NCBI RefSeq assembly: GCF_902388705.1
Contig: NZ_CABMQJ010000008.1
Coordinates: forward strand, 18,864-82,863
Origin: an uncultured Alistipes sp.
Lineage (GTDB): Bacteria; Bacteroidota; Bacteroidia; Bacteroidales; Rikenellaceae
Reading direction: 5' to 3'
Length of the DNA stretch: 64,000 nt
This document shows positions 7,845 through 14,589 of this stretch, piece after piece. Under the pieces are notes generated by a model. The model was not told the DNA's origin, made no database searches, and saw only the letters and a list, made by a program, of their open reading frames with translations. The first letter of the stretch is position 1, and each line of letters begins with the position of its first letter. The position numbers and the translations under genes were made by a program.

Positions 7845-10061
7845 ATGAACATTCCTTCGATTTTCTGGATCGTTCCCGCAGCTTCGGTCGTGGCCCTTTT
7901 GGTGGCCTGGATGTTTTACCGGGCGATGAAGCGCGAGGACGAGGGGACGCCGCGCATGCGCGAAATCGCCCGGCATGTGCGCAAGGGCGCCATGGCCTAC
8001 CTGCGCCAGCAGTACAAGGTCGTGAGCATCGTGTTTATCGTGCTGGCACTCTTCTTCGCCTACCTGGCGTACGGCGCCGGGGTACAAAACCCCTGGGTGC
8101 CTTTCGCATTTCTCACGGGCGGATTCTTCTCGGGCCTCGCCGGGTATTTCGGCATGAAGACCGCTACCTACGCCTCGGCGCGTACAGCCAATGCCGCTCG
8201 GCAGTCGCTTGACCGCGGCCTGAAAGTCGCGTTCCGCAGCGGCGCCGTGATGGGCCTGGTGGTCGTCGGCCTGGGACTTCTGGATATTTCGTTCTGGTAC
8301 GTCATCCTCGAATACTTCGTGGATGCCGCCGGCCCGCAGAAACTCGTCGTCATAACCACGACCATGCTGACATTCGGCATGGGCGCTTCGACGCAGGCGC
8401 TCTTCGCACGTGTCGGGGGCGGTATCTACACCAAGGCGGCCGATGTGGGCGCCGACCTCGTAGGCAAGGTCGAAGCCGGTATTCCCGAGGACGACCCGCG
8501 CAATCCCGCGACCATCGCCGACAATGTGGGCGACAACGTGGGCGATGTGGCCGGTATGGGTGCCGACCTTTACGAGAGCTATTGCGGCTCGGTGCTCGCC
8601 ACGGCGGCGCTCGGCGCAGCGGCTTTCGCTACGGTCGACGGCATGGCGATGCAATTGCGTGCCGTGCTGGCGCCGATGCTGATTGCGGCCGTGGGCATCG
8701 TGCTTTCTATTATCGGCATCTTCCTCGTGCGTACGAAGGAGGGGGCTACGATGCGCCAGCTGCTCCGCTCGCTGGGCGTGGGCGTCAATTTCAGCTCGCT
8801 GCTGATTGCCGTCGCGACGTTCGGCATCCTTTACCTGCTGGGTATCGAAAACTGGGTCGGGCTGTCGTGCTCGGTCATCACGGGCCTCGTGGCGGGTATC
8901 ATCATCGGCCAGGCGACCGAATATTTCACATCGCACTCCTACAAGCCGACGCAGAAAATCGCCGGAAGCGCCCAGACGGGGCCTGCGACCGTGATTATCG
9001 CGGGCGTCGGATCGGGCATGATTTCCACGGCGATTCCCGTCGTGACAATCGGTGCGGCGATTATCCTCGCCTACCTTTGCGCCATCGGCTTCGACATGGC
9101 CAATATCATGGCGCCGCAGAATATGTCGCTGGGCCTTTACGGCATCGGTATCGCTGCGGTCGGCATGCTTTCGACGCTCGGTATCACACTCGCCACGGAC
9201 GCTTACGGCCCGATTGCCGACAATGCCGGCGGCAATGCCGAGATGAGCGGCCTCGGCCCCGAGGTGCGCAAACGCACCGACGCGCTGGATGCACTGGGCA
9301 ATACGACCGCCGCCACGGGTAAGGGCTTCGCCATCGGTTCCGCAGCGCTGACGGCCCTTGCGCTGCTGGCCTCGTATATTGAGGAGATTCGCATCGGCCT
9401 GATGCATAACGGCGTGACGATGCTCGATTTGCCCAACGGCACCGCGCAGCTGGTGCAGGATGCTTCGATTCTCGATTTCATGGAGTATTACCACGTGTCG
9501 CTGATGAACCCGACGGTGCTGATAGGCGTGTTTATCGGCGCCATGATGTCGTTCCTGTTCTGCGGCCTGACGATGAATGCCGTGGGGCGTGCTGCCCAGA
9601 GCATGGTGAACGAAGTGCGCCGCCAGTTCCGTGAAATCAAGGGGATTCTTACGGGCGAGGGGACGCCCGACTATGCGCGCTGTGTCGAGATTTCGACACG
9701 CGGTGCACAGCGCGAGATGATGTTCCCGAGCCTGCTGGCCATCGTCGTTCCCGTTGCCGTAGGACTGGTGTTCGGCGTAGCGGGCGTCATGGGGCTGCTT
9801 GTCGGGGGATTGAGCTCCGGCTTCGTGCTGGCCGTGTTCATGGCCAATGCGGGCGGTGCGTGGGACAATGCCAAAAAGATGGTCGAGGAGGGCCATTTCG
9901 GCGGCAAGGGTTCCGACTGCCACAAAGCTACCGTCGTGGGCGATACGGTGGGCGACCCGTTCAAGGATACGTCGGGCCCTTCGCTCAACATCCTTATCAA
10001 ACTGATGTCGATGGTTTCCATCGTCATGGCCGGCCTTACGGTGGCTTTCCACCTGTTCTGA
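7845..10061 (+). CDS. hppA: Membrane pyrophosphatase (ion-pumping), K+-dependent type
   Basis: A 738-residue multispanning protein that couples PPi hydrolysis to Na+ and/or H+ export. The substrate site is the EDDPRNPATIADNVGDNVGDVAG stretch near residues 213-235, with partner motifs DAYGPIADNAGGNAEMS and, near the C-terminus, GDTVGDPFKDTSGPSLN. ALGNTTAATGKG has Ala where K+-independent enzymes have Lys, indicating the K+-dependent branch that includes Na+ pumps; ion choice cannot be settled by eye. The start at 7845 (MNIPSIFWIV) is chosen because an in-frame upstream extension back to 7209 crosses the nqrF end and a terminator. The upstream neighbour is the Na+-NQR operon. Confidence 0.94.
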   Translation: MNIPSIFWIVPAASVVALLVAWMFYRAMKREDEGTPRMREIARHVRKGAMAYLRQQYKVVSIVFIVLALFFAYLAYGAGVQNPWVPFAFLTGGFFSGLAGYFGMKTATYASARTANAARQSLDRGLKVAFRSGAVMGLVVVGLGLLDISFWYVILEYFVDAAGPQKLVVITTTMLTFGMGASTQALFARVGGGIYTKAADVGADLVGKVEAGIPEDDPRNPATIADNVGDNVGDVAGMGADLYESYCGSVLATAALGAAAFATVDGMAMQLRAVLAPMLIAAVGIVLSIIGIFLVRTKEGATMRQLLRSLGVGVNFSSLLIAVATFGILYLLGIENWVGLSCSVITGLVAGIIIGQATEYFTSHSYKPTQKIAGSAQTGPATVIIAGVGSGMISTAIPVVTIGAAIILAYLCAIGFDMANIMAPQNMSLGLYGIGIAAVGMLSTLGITLATDAYGPIADNAGGNAEMSGLGPEVRKRTDALDALGNTTAATGKGFAIGSAALTALALLASYIEEIRIGLMHNGVTMLDLPNGTAQLVQDASILDFMEYYHVSLMNPTVLIGVFIGAMMSFLFCGLTMNAVGRAAQSMVNEVRRQFREIKGILTGEGTPDYARCVEISTRGAQREMMFPSLLAIVVPVAVGLVFGVAGVMGLLVGGLSSGFVLAVFMANAGGAWDNAKKMVEEGHFGGKGSDCHKATVVGDTVGDPFKDTSGPSLNILIKLMSMVSIVMAGLTVAFHLF

Positions 10062-10081
10062 CACTGCGAAGAACCGAATAC

Positions 10082-10120
10082 AATAATAAAAGCCACCCAT
10101 CAGGGGTGGCTTTTATTATT
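10082..10120. terminator. Bidirectional terminator between hppA and the convergent yhiM-like gene
   Basis: AATAATAAAAGCCACCC, short loop, GGGTGGCTTTTATTATT: an almost perfect A-rich/T-rich hairpin that would terminate both convergent transcripts. Confidence 0.9.
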
Positions 10121-10135
10121 GCTGTGCCGCTGCGG

Positions 10136-11179
10136 TTATTTTTTGCTCGCGCCGCTTTCCAGAATCGACACGATGGAGTAGAGCGTGAAGCAGATGGCCC
10201 CGAATCCGGTAAGCACGCGCGCCGGGACGAAGAATTTGGCTTCGAACAGCGCCGCTTCGAAGAGGAATGCCGCGAGGAAGAGGCAGGCCAGCGCCGTGAG
10301 CACCGGAATGATCGGAATGCGGTTCGCCAGCGGAAAGTCGGCGTGCCAGATTTTTGCCAGCAGGATAACCTTGCTCGAGATACTCCAGCATATTAACGCC
10401 AGGCCGATCAGCACGAAACCCACGAAATTGATTGTTTCGCCCCGGAGGGTGAAAATAAGTATCAGACCCAGCACGAAAGCCAGTCCGCCCATGCAGAGTA
10501 CGAGGCCCATCCAGCTGCGGCGTTCTTTCATCGTGTAATTGCCGCGCACCTGTCGTGCGATGCTCGCGACCAGGGCGATGAGCGAAGTGCAGACGCAGGC
10601 GATGCCGAACATGACACTGCCCGCGACGATATGTGCCGGGAGGGTTCCGAGCGTGTAGAGCAGGATGCACCATACCCAGGCTCCGGCGGCTATGGCCGAA
10701 ACGATGAAGATGAGCAGGGCATTCTCACCGTGCGTGAAGCCTGCCGCGTTGATGGAGAACGTGCTGTCGGCCGAGTTCTTGGGAATCAGGCTGAAACGGG
10801 TCGAGGAGGTTGCGGCCGTCGAGACGCAGGCCGTGATAAGCCCGAGTCCGCAGACGACATGCCCGGTGACGAACGAGCCGGTCATGTGCGACGAGATGAT
10901 GAACACCCCGCAGATGACCGTGATGATGGCGAATGTGTACCCGATGGCCGGAAAGAGGTATTTTGCCGCCGGGGTGTAGGTGCCGATAATCTGGCGGATG
11001 ATGGTTGCGGCCGTGCAGTAGAGCGCGATGCAGATCGAGCCGAGGAAAAAGACGACCGGGCCTGCGGTCAGCCGCGAGGGGTCGCTGCCGGCAGCGAAAA
11101 TATAGGCGCCGAAGCCGAAACAGAAGGCCGCCATTGCCAGGGGAATGGCGCGGAAGAGAATGCTTATGCCATGATTCAT
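10136..11179 (-). CDS. YhiM-like inner-membrane protein (DUF2776)
   Basis: A 347-residue protein, hydrophobic almost throughout (about ten segments), starting MNHGISILFRAIPLAMAAFCF. The composition and the opening (AAFCFGFGAYIFAAGSD, VFFLGSICIALYCTAATIIRQIIGTY) match the DUF2776 family, whose E. coli member YhiM is linked to acid resistance and whose biochemical role is unknown. A longer in-frame extension to 11980 runs through the opposite-strand HAD gene and is rejected. It is transcribed divergently from the HAD gene, with a 69-bp spacer. Confidence 0.72.
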   Translation of the reverse strand: MNHGISILFRAIPLAMAAFCFGFGAYIFAAGSDPSRLTAGPVVFFLGSICIALYCTAATIIRQIIGTYTPAAKYLFPAIGYTFAIITVICGVFIISSHMTGSFVTGHVVCGLGLITACVSTAATSSTRFSLIPKNSADSTFSINAAGFTHGENALLIFIVSAIAAGAWVWCILLYTLGTLPAHIVAGSVMFGIACVCTSLIALVASIARQVRGNYTMKERRSWMGLVLCMGGLAFVLGLILIFTLRGETINFVGFVLIGLALICWSISSKVILLAKIWHADFPLANRIPIIPVLTALACLFLAAFLFEAALFEAKFFVPARVLTGFGAICFTLYSIVSILESGASKK

Positions 11180-11236
11180 AATCGGTATTTTTGTTATGCG
11201 CCAGCCTGCAAATCCCGAACCAAACGAAAAATTGCC

Positions 11237-11244
11237 TATCTTTG
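11237..11244 (+). promoter_or_regulatory. -7 box (TATCTTTG) immediately before the HAD gene
   Basis: An exact TAnnTTTG match ending four bases before the ATG at 11249, so the message would be leaderless or nearly so. Confidence 0.6.
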
Positions 11245-11248
11245 GGGC

Positions 11249-11845
11249 ATGGAAAATATTGTTTTCGACCTCGGCGGGGTGCTTTTCGCCCGCGACAGGA
11301 GTAAATGCACGCAGGAATTCCACGACTTTTTCAGCTTTATCCGTTCGGAACGGATGCCCCTCTTCTGGGAGGCGTACGACCGCGGTAGCTCTACGCTCGA
11401 CGAGGTTGTCGGCATCCTCTCGGAAATCAACGGCTGCCCGCGTGAAAAGTGCGAGCGTTACCTGCGCCTTTCCATCGACATGCAGGAGCCCGTCGTGCCG
11501 ACCGAGCAGCTCGTCCGCGATTTGAAAACCGCCGGATACAAGCTCTACGTGCTGTCGAACATGTCGCGGGAATTTATCGCATTCCTGCGCCGTTTTCCCG
11601 TTTACGGTCTTTTCGACGGCGAAGTGGTTTCCTGCGAGGAGGGCGTGGTGAAACCCGAACCGGAAATCTACCGGATTCTGCTCGACCGTTACGGACTCGA
11701 GCCGTCCGAAACCCTCTTTATCGACGACCGGCCTGAAAATATCGCGGCTGCCGCACGTTTCGGCATCGGCGGCAAGGTTTTCGACCACCATGACCCCGCC
11801 GCTACGTGCGACGAACTGCGGCGGATGCTGCTGCCTGCGAAATAG
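11249..11845 (+). CDS. HAD-superfamily hydrolase (HAD-IA, YihX-like)
   Basis: A 198-residue haloacid-dehalogenase-like phosphatase starting MENIVFDLGGVLFARD. Asp7 is the predicted nucleophile. The +2 position is Gly9 instead of Asp, as in the DLGG/DLGN subgroup (YihX and relatives). Motif II is YVLSNMS, the motif III lysine is in GVVKPEPEIY, and motif IV is FIDDRPEN. The substrate is probably a small sugar phosphate or nucleotide but is not predictable. The start is fixed by motif I and by the promoter box just upstream; the longer in-frame extension to 10631 lies antisense to the yhiM-like gene. Confidence 0.85.
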   Translation: MENIVFDLGGVLFARDRSKCTQEFHDFFSFIRSERMPLFWEAYDRGSSTLDEVVGILSEINGCPREKCERYLRLSIDMQEPVVPTEQLVRDLKTAGYKLYVLSNMSREFIAFLRRFPVYGLFDGEVVSCEEGVVKPEPEIYRILLDRYGLEPSETLFIDDRPENIAAAARFGIGGKVFDHHDPAATCDELRRMLLPAK

Positions 11846-11933
11846 GGTAGTGCCCCGAAACCCCGTACGGCCGGCTGGCGATTGCCGCGGGGCGCCTGTA
11901 AAAACCATACGAGTTATAAATCCGTGCGAAACG

Positions 11934-11967
11934 AAAGGCCGGAACTCCTTCGGGAGTTCCGGCCTTT
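11934..11967. terminator. Bidirectional terminator hairpin
   Basis: AAAGGCCGGAACTCC, TTCG loop, GGAGTTCCGGCCTTT. A perfect 15-bp stem with a stable tetraloop between the convergent HAD gene and the OB-fold lipoprotein gene. Confidence 0.85.
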
Positions 11968-11987
11968 GCCGTCGTTGCATGTTTCGT

Positions 11988-14570
11988 TTAGAGTGCGTCG
12001 AACGATACGAACTCGAATTCGGGGTTGCCGACTACCTTGTACACCAACTTGTGCGTCGGTGCCGAGATGTTGGTGCCCTGATAAACGCCGACATGGATGG
12101 TGTAGGTGACATCCACGCCGCTGACTACCTTGGCGTCCGGATTGAGTACTTCCAGCACTTTGGCGAATACTTCGATCGTGTGCTGTTTCATGGCCTCGAC
12201 GATTTGGGCGTCATCCATGCCGGCATAGCCGTCGGCGAACTGCGCGCGGGCTTCGGCGGCACGCCAGTCGAGGTTGCCCTGGTAAGCGGAGGCGCCGGTG
12301 TAATACTCGTTGTTGCCGTAGGAGGTGACGTACTTGGCTCCGTCGGTCACGTTATCCTTGACCCAATCCACGCAAGCCTGGTAATAGAGCGTCGAGAGTT
12401 CCTGGTTCTTGCCCGGGGGCAGGATGATGGTTACGCTCGGATCCCAAACCCACTTGCCGTTGCTCTTCACGAACTGGTCGGTCTGCTCTATGATACCGTT
12501 GTTGCGGCTCCACTGCGAGCCGTCGTAGACGTATTCGTCGGCCCGGAGTACCGTGGCTTTCTCCCCGGCGTCGTAGAAGTTGTAAGCTACGAAGACCTTG
12601 TCCTCGGCCTGTGCATAAGGCTTGTTTATTTTGAGGAATGCCGGGAGGTAGTTCTCGGGAGCGTTCGTGGCGCTGAAATCCGACTGCAGGCCCATCGCCT
12701 TGTAGTCTGCCGGCTGGAGGGTGATCACCTCTTTCACGGGAGCCCAGGCGTTGTTTTCATAGGCATAGAGCGCGTTGCGCGTTTCCGTGTCATAAGACGT
12801 TGCAGTCTCCACCGAGAGTACGACGGTCGTAACATAGCCTTTCGAGGTGTTGCTGCCGATCAGGTATCCCGTCACGACCACGTTCTTGCCGGCGAGTTTC
12901 TTGATTGTCGCCTCCTGGTCTGCGAGCGGGTAGGAGAGGCTGCCGTAAACGGTCTTGGAACCTTCGATGTTATGCACTTCGTAGTAGCTTCCGTTGATCG
13001 AGAGCGTTCCGGCATATTTCACATACTCGTAGCAGGGGAGTGTGAGGTACCCTTCCAGAGCCGGGCCATCCACTTCCGCCACGGCAGGACGTACGGCGTC
13101 GATGTCGTCGACCTTGCCCGTCGTCTTGACAGTGGCGCCCTGTTTGAACTGGGACATCGAGTAGCGGATTTCCGTGTCGCCCGAAACCTCCACGATGTCG
13201 CCGATACCGACCGTGGGAGTGGCGTTCTGATAGACGGTCATCGTAGCCGTGCCGTCGTTCATCAGGAAACCCTTGTTATAGGTTGCAACGACTACGCCCT
13301 TGCCGGTGTAAGTGCCGGCCTTGGAGGCAGCGACGCCCAGCGGCGTGACAGGCGTGGTGCCCGCTTCCGCAACCGACGTGCAGATGATGCCGAAATACTT
13401 GTTTTTGGCGTTGATGGAAATCAAATAGCCGGAAACCTGCACTTCCTTACCGTCGTATTTGCTCAACTCCAGCGCCTCGAACGGATTGGTGAAACTTGCT
13501 TTCAGGGCGTCAGCGGCTGCACCCTTGATAGCCACGTTGTAGAAGTTGCCGCTTTTCTCGACGGTACCCGTGAAAGTGAGGTAGGAATAGGGATCGTAAG
13601 CCGTGGCGTCGCCCTCGACAGCGGGGAACTTGGCCGGGATGTTGGCGGCTGTGATCGTGGTGGCCTCGGTCGGATATGCAAAGACGTCTGCGCGGGGTTT
13701 CACCATCTTGAGCACCAGGTCGGTATTGTTGAACTGGGGAACGTCGTAATTTTTGCGGGTGGTTCCCGTAATCAGAATCTCGTCGCCCAAAGCGAAATCG
13801 GTGATTTTTCCCGTGTATACCAGGATTTCGCCCGTAGCGTCTTTGACGAGCAGGCCTTTGGCATAGGTTGCTGTCACGGTCGCCTGCGAGGTGAAGACCG
13901 TGGTGTTGTCGAGCGTCAAATCTGCGATGTTCGTAACCGTTGCCACGGCGTCCGACAGAGGCGAACGCTGTGCGCTCATCATTGCGGGAGCCGCATCCGT
14001 TTCCGGTTCACCGTCATAATAGGTATATGTAACCATCGCCATGTCGCCGGCCTGGGGCTCGGTGATTGTTTTGGCCAGAATCCCCGGTACGTAATCTTCC
14101 GCGGGTTTGGAGGGGGTGAAGAATTTCACTGTTCCGTCTTCCCATGCGGCCTTGTAGTCGTCGGCCTTGAGTGTATACTCCGTGGCGGCCTGGATGGCCG
14201 TAAGTTCCTCCGGCAAGTCGGTTGCGACGTTGGAGGTCACTTTGATTGACGAGGTGTTGTCGGCCGTGGGGTAGGTGCTGGCAAGGAATGCAGGAATGTA
14301 TTTTGCAGCGGTAATCGTCTGCGTGAAATACTTGTTCTTGCCGAAAGCTGCGAGCGCGTCCTTGTCCTCGTCGCCGGCCAGGGCCTTGTTGGCGCTGTTG
14401 CCTGCGATTGCCGTGTAGTCGGCGTCGGTGAGTGTGAATTCGAGGGTTTTGACGTCTGTCGCGACGGTGCCGTCCTGCAGGCCGTCGAAATTATCGTCGT
14501 TGTAATCGCAGCCCCCCCCCACGAACATCATGGCCAGAACTGCTGTAACTGTCAATATATGCTTCTTCAT
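11988..14570 (-). CDS. Large surface lipoprotein with OB-fold-like modules (poly-G tract in the signal peptide)
   Basis: An 860-residue lipoprotein partnered with the TonB-dependent receptor directly upstream (19-bp gap). The signal peptide MKKHILTVTAVLAMMFVGGGC makes Cys21 the likely lipidated residue. Two copies of an OB-fold-like module are visible (around FTSQATVTATYAKGLLVKD...ILITGTTRKNYDVPQF and YTGKGVVVATYNKGFLMND...EVSGDTEIRYSMSQF), plus repeated TLTDADY/TLKADDY/TLQPADYKA segments, suggesting internal duplication. It occupies the place a SusD-like protein would have, but no SusD motifs are seen. A run of nine G (14512-14520) encodes V17-G20 just before the cysteine, so a one-base slip would destroy the lipobox and frame. 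Confidence 0.8.
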   Translation of the reverse strand: MKKHILTVTAVLAMMFVGGGCDYNDDNFDGLQDGTVATDVKTLEFTLTDADYTAIAGNSANKALAGDEDKDALAAFGKNKYFTQTITAAKYIPAFLASTYPTADNTSSIKVTSNVATDLPEELTAIQAATEYTLKADDYKAAWEDGTVKFFTPSKPAEDYVPGILAKTITEPQAGDMAMVTYTYYDGEPETDAAPAMMSAQRSPLSDAVATVTNIADLTLDNTTVFTSQATVTATYAKGLLVKDATGEILVYTGKITDFALGDEILITGTTRKNYDVPQFNNTDLVLKMVKPRADVFAYPTEATTITAANIPAKFPAVEGDATAYDPYSYLTFTGTVEKSGNFYNVAIKGAAADALKASFTNPFEALELSKYDGKEVQVSGYLISINAKNKYFGIICTSVAEAGTTPVTPLGVAASKAGTYTGKGVVVATYNKGFLMNDGTATMTVYQNATPTVGIGDIVEVSGDTEIRYSMSQFKQGATVKTTGKVDDIDAVRPAVAEVDGPALEGYLTLPCYEYVKYAGTLSINGSYYEVHNIEGSKTVYGSLSYPLADQEATIKKLAGKNVVVTGYLIGSNTSKGYVTTVVLSVETATSYDTETRNALYAYENNAWAPVKEVITLQPADYKAMGLQSDFSATNAPENYLPAFLKINKPYAQAEDKVFVAYNFYDAGEKATVLRADEYVYDGSQWSRNNGIIEQTDQFVKSNGKWVWDPSVTIILPPGKNQELSTLYYQACVDWVKDNVTDGAKYVTSYGNNEYYTGASAYQGNLDWRAAEARAQFADGYAGMDDAQIVEAMKQHTIEVFAKVLEVLNPDAKVVSGVDVTYTIHVGVYQGTNISAPTHKLVYKVVGNPEFEFVSFDAL
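14512..14520 (-). repeat. 9-base G tract (coding strand) in the lipoprotein signal peptide
   Basis: Coding nucleotides 51-59 read GTG GGG GGG GGC. The gene is in frame at nine. Confidence 0.95.
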
Positions 14571-14589
14571 AAGTTATTCGTTTGAGGGA

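Noticed and set aside
10631..11248. Long upstream extension of the HAD hydrolase
   Set aside because: It is antisense to the YhiM-like gene, and HAD motif I begins at 11249.
11988..14570. SusD-like assignment for the TonB-partner lipoprotein
   Set aside because: There is no SusD signature or helical tetratricopeptide-like region; the visible repeats are beta-rich OB-like.
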